Source of the DNA: Pasteurella multocida subsp. multocida OH4807
GTDB taxonomy: Bacteria; Pseudomonadota; Gammaproteobacteria; Enterobacterales; Pasteurellaceae
DNA length: 64,000 nt
Assembly (NCBI GenBank): GCA_000973525.1
Contig: CP004391.1
Coordinates: 1,140,001-1,204,000, forward strand
Direction of reading: 5' to 3'
Shown here: positions 21,936 through 32,642 of the stretch, piece by piece
How the letters are laid out: every line of letters begins with the position of its first letter
Position numbering within the stretch: the first letter of the stretch is position 1
Position numbers and translations under genes: made by a program
Notes under the pieces: model-generated
The model's database searches: none
Seen by the model: only the letters and a program-made list of their open reading frames with translations
What the model was told of the DNA's origin: nothing

Positions 21936-24731
21936 TTAAGCTAAAGCCTCTGTGACAAGGGCAGTTTGTTGCTCATTGTGTAATGACATATAACCTACCG
22001 CTGGCGATGCTGAAGCAGGGCGTCCTACATAGCGTAACTTGCCGTGATCTGGAATTGACGTCACAAAGTTATGTTGGCTACAATACCAAGCACCTTGGTT
22101 TAATGGCTCTTCTTGACACCATACATAGTCTGTGACGTGGCTATAAGGTACTAAGATTTCTTTCATTTCCTCGTGCGGATATGGATAAAGCTGTTCAATA
22201 CGAATAATCGCGACATCCGTTTGATTGTTCTTACGGCGTTGTTCTAATAAATCGTAGTACACTTTGCCAGAACACATCACTACACGTCTTACTTGTTTCG
22301 GATCTAACGCATCGACTTCTGGAATCACATTTTGGAATTTACCATTAATTAACTCATCCATTGAAGACACAGCTAATGGATGGCGCAACAAGGATTTTGG
22401 CGAAATCACCACTAATGGACGGCGTACTTTACGTAACATTTGACGACGTAATAAATGATAAATTTGCGCAGGCGTTGAAGGCACACACACTTGCATATTT
22501 TGTTGTGCGCAAAGCTGTAAATAACGCTCTAAACGTGCCGATGAGTGTTCTGGGCCTTGACCTTCGTAACCGTGCGGTAACAACATCACTAAACCACACA
22601 TTCTGCCCCATTTTTGTTCGCCAGAACTAATGAATTGGTCTATTACCACTTGTGCACAGTTTGCGAAGTCGCCAAATTGGGCTTCCCAAATCGTCAATGT
22701 TTTCGGATCGGTTGTTGCATAACCATATTCAAAAGCTAACACGGCGTTTTCGGTTAATACAGAATCCCAAACTTCAAAGCGACCTTGTGAGCTGTGTAAG
22801 TTAGCTAACGGAATATAAAGTGTCGCATCTTTTTGGTTGTGTAATACAGAATGACGATGGAAGAATGTGCCACGTCCCGCATCTTCACCAGATAAACGCA
22901 CGTGATATCCTTCATCTAACAAGGTGGCGTAAGCCATTGTTTCTGCCATACCCCAGTCAAACAGTTTTTCACCGTTTGCCATTAAAGTGCGGTCAGAATA
23001 AATTTTATTTACACGTGAATGTAATTCATGATTGGCTGGGTATTCACATACTTTATTGGCTAAGCCTTTAAAGCGCTCTGCATCAAATTTGCTTTCATAT
23101 TCACACCATTCACGGCTGAGATATTTTGTCCAATCTTTTGTGGTCAGATCCATTTCTCGCCATTCTGATACCACACAATCACCACGATCTAAGGCATCAC
23201 GATAATTATTGAGCAATTCAGTGGCATCTTCATCTTTAATCACACCTTGTGCCACTAAGCGATCCGCATACACTTTACGTGGTGTTGGGTGTTTTTTGAT
23301 GCGATCATACATTAATGGCTGTGTTGCTGATGGCTCATCTGCCTCATTGTGACCGTGGCGACGATAAGACACTAAATCAATGAAAATATCACGTTTAAAT
23401 AATGTACGATATTCCACTGCCATACGAGCTGCATAAGCCACTGCTTCAGGATCATCACCGTTTACGTGAATGACTGGCGCTTCGATCATTTTTGCAATGT
23501 CGGTACAGTATTCTGTTGAACGGGTATCATTTGGATTTGAGGTCGTAAAACCGATTTGGTTGTTAATCACAACGCGGATAGTACCGCCCACGCTGTAACC
23601 ACGGGTGCCTGACATATTTAAGGTTTCTTGTACCACACCTTGCCCAATCACAGCAGAGTCACCGTGGACAGTCACTGGCAATACTTTAGCTTTCTCGTGA
23701 TCGTTAATCCGTTTTTGTCTTGCACGAACAGAGCCAATAACCACAGGGCTAACGATTTCTAAGTGAGATGGGTTGAACGCAAGCACTAAATGCACGATAC
23801 CATCATCGGTCATAAAGTCAGAAGAAAAACCTTGGTGGTATTTCACATCGCCCGTACCATTGCCGTGGTGTTTGCCTGCAAACTCATCAAATAATTCAGA
23901 AGGTTTTTTACCTAATACGTTGACTAACATATTTAAGCGACCACGGTGTGCCATTCCCATTGCAATTTCGTCAATACCATTGCGTTTGCCGTGCCGAACA
24001 ATTTCTTTCATTAAAAGAATAAAGGCATCACTACCTTCTAATGAGAAACGTTTCGCACCTGGGAATTTAGCCCCTAAATAACGCTCTAAGCCGTCTGCTG
24101 CGGTCAATTCTTCCAAGAATTTTAATTGCTCTTCTTTTTTGAAAGATTGAGTTAGGCGAGATTCTAATTTATTTTGTAGCCACGTTCTTGCTTCCACATC
24201 ATTGACGTGCATAAATTCAAGACCAATGGTGCCACAATAGGTTTTCTTTAAAAAATCAGTTAAATCACGCAATGAAATTTTGTCTTTATTGCCGACTTCA
24301 CCGCCAAGATCAAAAACCTCATCAAGATCACTGTCCGTAAAACCATGATACTTATAGTTCAATGTTGGCGCTTCCATTCGTTGCCATAAATTCAATGGAT
24401 CTAAATTCGCATGCAAGTGACCACGATTACGATGAGCATTAACAAATTGAAGTAATTTGACTAAACGCGCACTCACATTTGGGTCTATAACCCCAACACC
24501 ATTAGGAGAATTATCGCGGGCTAAACGTTTGAAATAATCACGGACTTGAGAATGAGGTTGCTCAACAGCAACATGGGATTTCGGAAGGGAGTTAAAAATA
24601 GCTTGCCAACTGGCATCGACAGAGTCGGGATCGCGAAGGTAATCTTCATAAAGTTCTTCAATATAAGACTGGTTGATACCACCAAGAGCAGTTGAAGTTA
24701 ACCATTCGCTAATGGGTTTATTTTGTTGCAT
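21936..24731 (-). CDS. sucA: 2-Oxoglutarate dehydrogenase E1
   Basis: SucA is the thiamine diphosphate-dependent E1 that decarboxylates 2-oxoglutarate. The 931-residue length fits the family (E. coli 933). GMAHRGRLNMLVNVLGKKP, HGDSAVIGQGVVQETLNMS and the TPP-binding region NNQIGFTTS follow in order. The ATG at 24731 has AGGTGG five bases upstream; a GTG three codons earlier overlaps that site and is unlikely to be used. It is divergent from gltA. With sucBCD it gives a complete 2-oxoglutarate-to-succinate branch. Confidence 0.96.
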   Translation of the reverse strand: MQQNKPISEWLTSTALGGINQSYIEELYEDYLRDPDSVDASWQAIFNSLPKSHVAVEQPHSQVRDYFKRLARDNSPNGVGVIDPNVSARLVKLLQFVNAHRNRGHLHANLDPLNLWQRMEAPTLNYKYHGFTDSDLDEVFDLGGEVGNKDKISLRDLTDFLKKTYCGTIGLEFMHVNDVEARTWLQNKLESRLTQSFKKEEQLKFLEELTAADGLERYLGAKFPGAKRFSLEGSDAFILLMKEIVRHGKRNGIDEIAMGMAHRGRLNMLVNVLGKKPSELFDEFAGKHHGNGTGDVKYHQGFSSDFMTDDGIVHLVLAFNPSHLEIVSPVVIGSVRARQKRINDHEKAKVLPVTVHGDSAVIGQGVVQETLNMSGTRGYSVGGTIRVVINNQIGFTTSNPNDTRSTEYCTDIAKMIEAPVIHVNGDDPEAVAYAARMAVEYRTLFKRDIFIDLVSYRRHGHNEADEPSATQPLMYDRIKKHPTPRKVYADRLVAQGVIKDEDATELLNNYRDALDRGDCVVSEWREMDLTTKDWTKYLSREWCEYESKFDAERFKGLANKVCEYPANHELHSRVNKIYSDRTLMANGEKLFDWGMAETMAYATLLDEGYHVRLSGEDAGRGTFFHRHSVLHNQKDATLYIPLANLHSSQGRFEVWDSVLTENAVLAFEYGYATTDPKTLTIWEAQFGDFANCAQVVIDQFISSGEQKWGRMCGLVMLLPHGYEGQGPEHSSARLERYLQLCAQQNMQVCVPSTPAQIYHLLRRQMLRKVRRPLVVISPKSLLRHPLAVSSMDELINGKFQNVIPEVDALDPKQVRRVVMCSGKVYYDLLEQRRKNNQTDVAIIRIEQLYPYPHEEMKEILVPYSHVTDYVWCQEEPLNQGAWYCSQHNFVTSIPDHGKLRYVGRPASASPAVGYMSLHNEQQTALVTEALA

Positions 24732-25049
24732 TATAACCACCTGACATAATGATTGGGTAACAATAATAGCGAAGACTATTCTTTCTATTATACAGCGAAT
24801 TTAGCCAGAATATTCTTTTCTTTCTTTACTCAGAGTTAACTATGATTAAAAAGCAAAATGCCTTAATAAGCAACACAATTATGTAACACGACATTAACAT
24901 TTTTGCTATTTTTTGATCTCTGTCGCACTTTTAGAAAATAACAATTTATTTACAATTTTTTTTTCACAATAATAAAGACACTTGACTTTTTACACGTTAT
25001 AGTGAATTGACATGCAATAAAACACAACTCAATAAAGGAAGGATGACTT
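24732..25049. promoter_or_regulatory. Divergent sucA/gltA promoter region
   Basis: This 318-base AT-rich gap has no convincing ORF. On the minus strand a TATAAT (complement of 24789-24794) could be the sucA -10, though no good -35 precedes it. On the plus strand TATAGT at 24998-25003 is a weaker gltA candidate. GTTAAC near 24837 followed by GATTAAA about ten bases on loosely resembles ArcA direct repeats, which would suit TCA genes, but this is speculative. Confidence 0.45.
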
Positions 25050-26342
25050 ATGTCTGAATTAACTGCAAAATTAACCCTCAGCGATGGACGTGAATATGAC
25101 CTACCTGTACACCAAGGCTCACTTGGTTATGATGCCGTTGATGTGCAATCTTTAGTAAAAAACAAATTATTCACTTACGATCCTGGTTTTATGTCAACGG
25201 CGTCTTGTCGCTCAGAAATTACGTATATTGATGGTGACAATGGGATTTTATTACACCGAGGCTACCCTATCGCCGAGCTTGCTAAAAATGCAGATTACCT
25301 TGAAGTTGCCCACCTCCTCTTATTTGGCGAACGCCCTAGTCCAGAAGAATACAAAAACTTTACCCAACTTGTCCGTCGCCACACTCTTGTTCACGAGCAA
25401 ATTTCTCGCTTCTTCCACGGTTTCCGTCGTGACTCCCACCCAATGGCCATTATGTGTGGGGTAAGTGGCGCACTAGCAGCATTCTATCACGACTCTCTGG
25501 ATATTAATGACATCAGACACCGAGAAATCACTGCAATTCGTTTATTAGCCAAAATGCCAACATTAGCAGCAATGTGTTACAAATATTCCATCGGACAACC
25601 ATTTATGTTCCCACAAAATCATCTTTCTTATTCAGGGAACTTCTTATATATGATGTTCGCAACACCTTGTGAGCCTTATGTGGTAAACCCTGTGTTAGAA
25701 CGTGCGATGGATCGCATTTTCATCCTCCACGCAGACCACGAGCAAAATGCGTCAACATCAACAGTACGTACCGCTGCCTCTTCTGGCGCTAACCCATTTG
25801 CTTGTATTGCGGCAGGTATTGCTTCACTTTGGGGACCAGCACACGGCGGTGCAAACGAAGCTTGTATCAATATGTTAGAAGAAATTGGCACAGTTGATCG
25901 TATTCCTGAATTTATTGCTCGTGCAAAAGATAAAAACGATCCATTCCGTTTAATGGGCTTTGGTCACCGTGTGTATAAAAACTATGACCCACGTGCGAAA
26001 GTAATGCGTCAAACTTGTCATGAAGTATTAAAAGAGTTGAATATTCAAAATCCACTATTTGACGTGGCAATGGAATTAGAGCGTATTGCTTTAAGTGACC
26101 CATACTTCATTGAGCATAAATTATATCCAAACGTAGATTTCTACTCAGGTATCATCTTGAAAGCGATTGGTATTCCAACTTCAATGTTTACCGTAATGTT
26201 TGCGTTAGCGAGAACAGTCGGTTGGATTGCACACTGGAAAGAAATGTTTAAACCAGGCAATATGAAAATTGTCCGTCCTCGTCAACTTTACATTGGGGAA
26301 ACTGAGCGTCCATTTGACGCGATGGATAAAAGCAATTTGTAA
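25050..26342 (+). CDS. gltA: Citrate synthase
   Basis: GltA condenses oxaloacetate and acetyl-CoA to citrate, the entry step of the TCA cycle. The 430-residue protein is of the Gram-negative hexameric type II class. It carries the active-site histidines in WGPAHGGAN and [15 protein letters not shown], and the catalytic aspartate in [18 protein letters not shown] precedes the ATG. Citrate synthase is absent from H. influenzae Rd, so its presence next to sucA separates this organism from Haemophilus sensu stricto. Confidence 0.96.
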   Translation: MSELTAKLTLSDGREYDLPVHQGSLGYDAVDVQSLVKNKLFTYDPGFMSTASCRSEITYIDGDNGILLHRGYPIAELAKNADYLEVAHLLLFGERPSPEEYKNFTQLVRRHTLVHEQISRFFHGFRRDSHPMAIMCGVSGALAAFYHDSLDINDIRHREITAIRLLAKMPTLAAMCYKYSIGQPFMFPQNHLSYSGNFLYMMFATPCEPYVVNPVLERAMDRIFILHADHEQNASTSTVRTAASSGANPFACIAAGIASLWGPAHGGANEACINMLEEIGTVDRIPEFIARAKDKNDPFRLMGFGHRVYKNYDPRAKVMRQTCHEVLKELNIQNPLFDVAMELERIALSDPYFIEHKLYPNVDFYSGIILKAIGIPTSMFTVMFALARTVGWIAHWKEMFKPGNMKIVRPRQLYIGETERPFDAMDKSNL

Positions 26343-26377
26343 CGGAACACACATAAGTTATTAAATTGATGGCATTG

Positions 26378-26396
26378 GGCAACCGTATCGGTTGCC
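26378..26396 (+). terminator. gltA terminator
   Basis: GGCAACCG at 26378-26385 pairs with CGGTTGCC at 26389-26396 around TAT, followed by TTATTTTTT. Confidence 0.9.
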
Positions 26397-26504
26397 TTAT
26401 TTTTTCTATCATAACCTATAAAATTACCTAAAACTCACCGTACTTTTGCTTGAAAACAGACAAATCCTCTTCTGACCTGTTAAAAAGATGATAAAAAATA
26501 GAGA

Positions 26505-26529
26505 TCTTGTTCACAAATTTGCAACAAGA
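26505..26529. repeat. Inverted repeat upstream of dctP, candidate operator
   Basis: TCTTGTT at 26505-26511 and AACAAGA at 26523-26529 form a 7-bp inverted repeat with an 11-base spacer. A TTTACT...TATGTT pair downstream could be the promoter. No regulator can be named. Confidence 0.35.
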
Positions 26530-26564
26530 GAGTTTACTTTGTATCACGATTTCCGCTATGTTGA

Positions 26565-27608
<1,044 letters not shown>

Positions 27609-27677
27609 TTACGCATTTTGAATTTAAGGTGCTGTGGCTGAAAAGTCATTGCACCTTTTTATATTGTTGGAGGAACA

Positions 27678-28304
27678 ATGACATCACTAAAATGGTTTTG
27701 GGAACGTTTTGAGGAATGCTTGATTTCAATTTTATTAGCTGTCATGACGCTTGTGACATTCTTCTATGTCGTTTTCAATAACTTATATAATGTTTTCTTT
27801 GAGTTAGCTGATAATTACCCAAGTTTAGCAGGCTTTGCGGAACCAACGGGGGAATTTATTATGAATATGGCGCAAGAAATGACCTGGAGTATTGCTATCA
27901 CAAAAGCTTGTTTTGGTTGGTTAATTTTCTTCGGTGCGTCTTATGGCGTTCGCACCGCTGGACATATTGGCGTTGACGCCGTCGTGAAATTATTTGGGCG
28001 CCATACTCAACGTACGATTGGTTTAATCGCTTGTATTGTCTGTATTATTTATGGGGTATTAATTGCGACAGCGAGCTATGAGTGGATCCACGCGATGTAT
28101 GTTGCCAACATTGGTGCGGACGATTTACACCATTTTGATATTAAATTATGGCAAATTGGTATGATTATGCCGATTGGTTTTACACTGATTGCCATCCGTT
28201 TTATTGAAATTCTAGTTCGTATTTTGCGTGGCAAACAAACAGGCTTAGGTTTAGCAGACGAAAGTGTCGATGCCATGAAATTAGCACAAGGAGAAGAAAA
28301 ATGA
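27678..28304 (+). CDS. dctQ: TRAP transporter small membrane subunit DctQ
   Basis: This 208-residue protein has four hydrophobic segments with the DctQ pattern, including WSIAITKACFGWLIFFGASYG and the GHIGVD motif after the second. DctQ links the binding protein to DctM. It is longer than minimal DctQ proteins (about 160 residues), with an extra segment near 45-70. It starts after a GGAGGAAC ribosome-binding site and overlaps dctM by four bases (ATGA). Confidence 0.9.
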   Translation: MTSLKWFWERFEECLISILLAVMTLVTFFYVVFNNLYNVFFELADNYPSLAGFAEPTGEFIMNMAQEMTWSIAITKACFGWLIFFGASYGVRTAGHIGVDAVVKLFGRHTQRTIGLIACIVCIIYGVLIATASYEWIHAMYVANIGADDLHHFDIKLWQIGMIMPIGFTLIAIRFIEILVRILRGKQTGLGLADESVDAMKLAQGEEK

Positions 28305-29584
28305 CCGTAGTTGTGCTCTTTATTTTATTATTCCTTTTAATGTTTTTAGGTGTACCTATTGCCATTTCATTAGGTTTATCTGGCGCGATTGTTATTATGT
28401 TATTTAGCCAAGACTCGCTCAGCTCATTGGCAATTAAACTATTTGAAACATCAGAGCATTACACATTATTGGCAATCCCGTTCTTCTTACTTGCTGGTGC
28501 CTTCATGACAACAGGTGGAGTAGCAAAACGTTTAATTGATTTCGCTAATGCCACTGTTGGACATATTCGCGGTGGTTTGGCGATCGCCTCAGTCATGTCT
28601 TGTATGCTATTTGCAGCCTTATCAGGCTCAAGCCCTGCGACCGTTGCAGCGGTAGGTTCTATTGCAATTGCGGGTATGGTTCGTTCTGGCTATCCTGTAG
28701 GGTTTGGTACAGGAATTATTTGTAATGCAGGTACCTTAGGGATTCTGATTCCGCCATCTGTTGTTATGGTGGTCTATGCCGCCGCCACAGAAACCTCAGT
28801 AGGTAAATTATTTATGGCTGGCGTAGTACCAGGTCTATTACTTGGTGGAGCATTGATGGTAGCAATCTATGTCGTTGCTCGGATTAAAAATCTCCCTGCT
28901 CAACCTCGTGCTTCGGTCAAAGAGTGGTTCCGTGCAGCACGTAAAGCCATTTGGGGACTCCTTTTAATGGTCATCATCCTCGGTGGTATTTATAGTGGCA
29001 TTTTCACCCCAACTGAAGCAGCTGCCGTCGCCGCTGTTTATTCTTTTGTTGTTGCAGTCTTTATCTATAAAGACATCAAACTCAGTGAATGTCCGCGAGT
29101 CTTATTAGAATCAGCAAAACTCAGTGTGATGCTAATGTTTATTATTGCTAATGCGATGTTATTTGCGCATGTATTAACGACAGAACAGATTCCACAATTA
29201 ATCACGGAAACAGTAACACGCATGGAGCTTTCGCCATGGGCATTCTTAATTGCAGTCAACATTGTCCTCTTAATCGCAGGCGCGTTTATGGAACCTTCTG
29301 CAATTATTTTGATTCTGGCACCAATTTTATTCCCAATTGCAGTACAGCTCGGTATCGATCCAATTCATTTAGGGGTGATCATGGTTGTGAACATGGAAAT
29401 TGGTATGATTACTCCCCCAATTGGTTTAAACCTATTCGTTGCCTCAGCAGTATCAAAAATGCCGTTAACCGCTGTTATCCGTGCCTCTATGCCGTGGTTA
29501 ATGTTATTACTATCCTTCCTTATTGCGATTACTTATATCCCAGCTATTTCAATGGCGTTACCAAATTGGATGGGAATTAATTAA
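28301..29584 (+). CDS. dctM: TRAP transporter large membrane subunit DctM
   Basis: DctM is the sodium-coupled permease of the TRAP system. The 427-residue protein has about 12 hydrophobic segments. ALSGSSPATVAAVGSIAI near 105-122, GTLGILIPPSVVMVVYA near 145-160 and MEIGMITPPIGLNLFVAS near 366-384 are signature helical loops. It overlaps dctQ by four bases and ends before a strong hairpin. Lying beside gltA and sucABCD, it suits uptake of TCA intermediates. Confidence 0.93.
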   Translation: MTVVVLFILLFLLMFLGVPIAISLGLSGAIVIMLFSQDSLSSLAIKLFETSEHYTLLAIPFFLLAGAFMTTGGVAKRLIDFANATVGHIRGGLAIASVMSCMLFAALSGSSPATVAAVGSIAIAGMVRSGYPVGFGTGIICNAGTLGILIPPSVVMVVYAAATETSVGKLFMAGVVPGLLLGGALMVAIYVVARIKNLPAQPRASVKEWFRAARKAIWGLLLMVIILGGIYSGIFTPTEAAAVAAVYSFVVAVFIYKDIKLSECPRVLLESAKLSVMLMFIIANAMLFAHVLTTEQIPQLITETVTRMELSPWAFLIAVNIVLLIAGAFMEPSAIILILAPILFPIAVQLGIDPIHLGVIMVVNMEIGMITPPIGLNLFVASAVSKMPLTAVIRASMPWLMLLLSFLIAITYIPAISMALPNWMGIN

Positions 29585-29605
29585 CCTAATCACAACGATT
29601 AAAAT

Positions 29606-29639
29606 AAAAATGCCCCATTTTATATTTTGGGGCATTTTT
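29606..29639. terminator. Bidirectional terminator between dctM and the MBL-fold gene
   Basis: AAAAATGCCCCA at 29606-29617 pairs with TGGGGCATTTTT at 29628-29639. Both sides are A/T runs, so it can stop transcription from both directions. Confidence 0.9.
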
Positions 29640-29653
29640 CTCTGATGACTAAA

Positions 29654-30283
29654 TTAACGAACGAATGGATTATGCTGTTTTTCTTGGCCAATAGTCGTAT
29701 AAGGACCATGTCCTGCTACAATAATCATATCATCGCCCAAAGGGTAAAGTTTCTCGCGAATTACATTTAATAACGTTTGATGATCACCACCTGGGAAGTC
29801 TGTCCTTCCTATACTCTGCTTAAATAATACATCCCCTGTAAAACTGATACGCTTGTTGTGCTCGATAAATCCAATATGTCCTGGTGTATGACCAGGTAGA
29901 TGTAGCACCTCAAACTTCATATCCCCCACCTCAATCTTCTCGCCTTCTTGCTCAAGCCAACGATCTGGTGTGAACGCAGCCATCTCTGCAAATCCAAATT
30001 TTTGTGATTGTTCTGGTAGTTGCTGAAACCAATATTCATCTAGGTGATGTGGACCAATGATCTCTACTTGAAAATGTTGCTTTAATTTAGGTGCCGCACC
30101 GACATGATCAAGATGCCCATGAGTTAATAAAATCACACTTAAATTTAACTCAAGCTCTTCAATACGTTTAATTAACTTTTCCGCCTCTCCCCCCGGATCA
30201 ATAATTGCTGCATTTTTATTTTCATCCCAAATTAAAGAACAATTTTGTTGAAAAGGGGTAACAGGAATGATTTCAATGTTCAT
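29654..30283 (-). CDS. MBL-fold metallo-hydrolase (YcbL/glyoxalase II-like)
   Basis: This 209-residue cytoplasmic protein has the metallo-beta-lactamase zinc motif THGHLDH near residue 55, the second histidine in LPGHTPGHIG, the bridging aspartate in FTGDVLF and the last histidine in VAGHGPYT. It matches the small YcbL branch, whose E. coli member lies beside mepK (ycbK) and ldtD (ycbB), the same neighbours as here. Relatives hydrolyse thioesters such as S-lactoylglutathione; the natural substrate here is not known. Confidence 0.88.
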   Translation of the reverse strand: MNIEIIPVTPFQQNCSLIWDENKNAAIIDPGGEAEKLIKRIEELELNLSVILLTHGHLDHVGAAPKLKQHFQVEIIGPHHLDEYWFQQLPEQSQKFGFAEMAAFTPDRWLEQEGEKIEVGDMKFEVLHLPGHTPGHIGFIEHNKRISFTGDVLFKQSIGRTDFPGGDHQTLLNVIREKLYPLGDDMIIVAGHGPYTTIGQEKQHNPFVR

Positions 30284-30305
30284 GATTTCTCTCTAAATAA
30301 CAACA

Positions 30306-30328
30306 AAACCGCACTTAATGTGCGGTTT
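30306..30328 (-). terminator. mepK terminator
   Basis: AAACCGCAC at 30306-30314 pairs with GTGCGGTTT at 30320-30328 around TTAAT, followed on the minus strand by TTGTTG. It lies just after the mepK-like stop. Confidence 0.75.
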
Positions 30329-30351
30329 ACTCTTTATACGTTTATATTTTA

Positions 30352-30912
30352 TCAGCTACCACGCCAAGTTCGAACAGGTCCAGTATCAATATGGATAAAA
30401 TTGCTACGTGGGTAATAACCTACGCCACCGTTTTCTAATTTTTCAGCAGCTTGGCGAAGCTTAACTAACGGGACGCCATCAATACGGAAATCAATCGCTT
30501 GACCACGAGTATGGTAACTATTACTTGCTACACCACGACTTTTACGACGCATGGCGGCATTACTTACAGGAGAACGGTAACCACAGATAATTTGAATTTC
30601 TGTATTACGTAAACCTAAATGTGTTTGTAAACGATAAAACTTAGCAAAGAGTTTCGGATCCATGCGATGAATTTGATTATTACGTTTATCACGCATTAAA
30701 TAATCCAATTGCTTTAGTGCAGCGGATGAAAACCCTTTACTCGGTAAAAACTCACCACTGAATTTATCGCCCGTATTAATATTTCTAAAACGTAAAATAC
30801 GCGGTTTTGGGGTTGAAACAGCAGCCAACAAGCTATTAGGCAATAAAGATACACCTAATACAATTCCACCTAGGGATAACCACTTACGACGACTATGGTT
30901 AATACTATTCAT
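30352..30912 (-). CDS. mepK: Murein LD-endopeptidase MepK-like (DUF882), Tat-exported
   Basis: MepK (YcbK) cuts the 3-3 (mDAP-mDAP) crosslinks made by L,D-transpeptidases. The 186-residue protein begins with a twin-arginine signal (SRRKWLSLGG at 7-16, then a hydrophobic stretch), as expected for this family. The M15/LAS-type zinc ligands are in SYHTRGQAID near 133-142 and FIHIDTG near 174-180. It is downstream of the L,D-transpeptidase gene on the same strand, so the making and breaking enzymes are neighbours. Confidence 0.9.
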   Translation of the reverse strand: MNSINHSRRKWLSLGGIVLGVSLLPNSLLAAVSTPKPRILRFRNINTGDKFSGEFLPSKGFSSAALKQLDYLMRDKRNNQIHRMDPKLFAKFYRLQTHLGLRNTEIQIICGYRSPVSNAAMRRKSRGVASNSYHTRGQAIDFRIDGVPLVKLRQAAEKLENGGVGYYPRSNFIHIDTGPVRTWRGS

Positions 30913-31055
30913 TATCTTTCTGTCTCTGTGTTATTCAATGTTTAATTCGACCAACGTAATAACTATTCGTTCTCATAATAAGAAAATTGTCATAATTCTA
31001 CTGATTTCCTCGCTAAAAGAAAGGAAAAATTGTTCAAATTATGACAAAAATCACA

Positions 31056-32567
31056 TTAATTGAGGTATTTTTTAATGATTTCCCAATTAATATAACTTAA
31101 ATTTGGTGTTACATCATACCCATAGATATCGGGTAATGTATAGGTTTTATTACCGTTTACCCAAGTGGTCACATAGTATAAAAAGACAGGGTTATGTGAA
31201 CTGATAGTTTCTGATGTCGTTTTGCGACTCTGCAACGTACTACGTTTTCTTTCTTCCGTCCAACCTGCTTCTTTCAATAAAATAGTCGCTAATTCATCTG
31301 ATTTTTCAATACGAACACAGCCTGAACTCAAGGCACGATCTTTTTTCGCGAATAAGCCTCTACTTGGTGTGTCATGTAAGAAAATTGCATCTGAACTTGG
31401 CATATTAAATTTAAAATTCCCTAACGCACTATCTCCTGGTGCCTGACGTAAACGATATGGGAATTTTTTTGCTGTCATATTTTCCCAATCAATTGTATAA
31501 GGATCAATAGTCTTTCCTTTGCTATCAATAATAGTGTACCCATTACGATAAATGTAACTCGGATCTTTACGCACTTTTGGGATAATATCTTCATTAATTA
31601 AACGTGTTGGTGTATTCCAAGGTGGGTTCACAACGACATTACTGAGCTTACTATAAAGGACTGGTGTCTTACGCGCTTTTTTACCAACAATGACTTTTGA
31701 ACTCAGCACCAACTTACCATCACGGTAATAATCTAATTCATAGCTAGGAATATTCACAAATAATCCGTCTTCAAATGCTGGGATCACACGTAAGCGTTGT
31801 GCGTTAATCGCCATTTTATACAATTTAGCTAATGCCTCTTTATCTAAATTTGGAACATTCACTAAAGCTGGCAATGCCTCTGTGGTCTCTTTATACCAGC
31901 TATTTGACGTAGAAAGAGCGGTCAGGAACTCAAAGGTTTTGCCTTCTTTCACAGCATTTAGCCAATCGATAATTTGTAATTCAGTTGGTAAACTAGATTT
32001 ATAATTATTCGCGGAATAGAGCCATTTCTGCGCTGATTTTAAAATATTGCTACTATAATACATATAGTCTAAAAAGGTATCCGTTAATAGTGCATCACGT
32101 TCAAAGCTACCCTTTTCCAGACTATCGATTTGTTCCAATGTCATCGCTGCATTTTTTGAAATGCCACTCATTACCACCATTGCATATTCGCGCAAAAATT
32201 GTTTTTCTGTTGCGCTATCTGTCCAAATCAGCTGAAAATTATTATCAGCGTAAATTTTTGCAACCATTGATTTAAACTGTAATGGTACCTCACCTAACTT
32301 AAGATTAAGCTCAACTTCTGCAAGTGCTTGCTTCTCAGCAACCAAACGAGCTTCTTCGGCTTTTTTCTCTTCAGCAAGCTGTTCTTCAATGGCTTTTGTC
32401 TCAAGTTCAAGTTGCTTACTCGCTAATAAATCGATTTCTTGTGTAGATTCAGGCGTGGAGATAACGGTCTTTTGGGCTGATACTTCTGCATAGGTTGTTT
32501 CAATATATAAAGAAACAAACACCAACATCGCAAAATATGCAAGCTTAAGTGGTTTTGTTGTTAACAT
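31056..32567 (-). CDS. L,D-transpeptidase (YcbB/LdtD-like)
   Basis: This enzyme forms 3-3 peptidoglycan crosslinks in the periplasm. The 503-residue precursor has a signal or anchor (MLTTKPLKLAYFAMLVFVSL). A Glu/Ala/Lys-rich coiled coil spans about 45-90. The YkuD catalytic domain covers about 285-440, with His in FLHDTPSRGLF and nucleophile Cys in SSGCVRIEKS near residue 417. E. coli LdtD has 615 residues including a peptidoglycan-binding domain; I see no clear copy of that domain, and the coiled coil is an addition. It lies between prc and mepK. Confidence 0.88.
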   Translation of the reverse strand: MLTTKPLKLAYFAMLVFVSLYIETTYAEVSAQKTVISTPESTQEIDLLASKQLELETKAIEEQLAEEKKAEEARLVAEKQALAEVELNLKLGEVPLQFKSMVAKIYADNNFQLIWTDSATEKQFLREYAMVVMSGISKNAAMTLEQIDSLEKGSFERDALLTDTFLDYMYYSSNILKSAQKWLYSANNYKSSLPTELQIIDWLNAVKEGKTFEFLTALSTSNSWYKETTEALPALVNVPNLDKEALAKLYKMAINAQRLRVIPAFEDGLFVNIPSYELDYYRDGKLVLSSKVIVGKKARKTPVLYSKLSNVVVNPPWNTPTRLINEDIIPKVRKDPSYIYRNGYTIIDSKGKTIDPYTIDWENMTAKKFPYRLRQAPGDSALGNFKFNMPSSDAIFLHDTPSRGLFAKKDRALSSGCVRIEKSDELATILLKEAGWTEERKRSTLQSRKTTSETISSHNPVFLYYVTTWVNGNKTYTLPDIYGYDVTPNLSYINWEIIKKYLN

Positions 32568-32593
32568 AATATCGTTCCTTAAAAATCATGAGA

Positions 32594-32630
32594 AATTGAC
32601 CGCACTTTTAACAAAAAGGTGCGGTCAATT
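32594..32630 (-). terminator. prc terminator of paired uptake signals
   Basis: AATTGACCGCAC at 32594-32605 pairs with GTGCGGTCAATT at 32619-32630. It lies between the prc stop and the L,D-transpeptidase start. Confidence 0.75.
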
Positions 32631-32642
32631 ATGAATCTCATT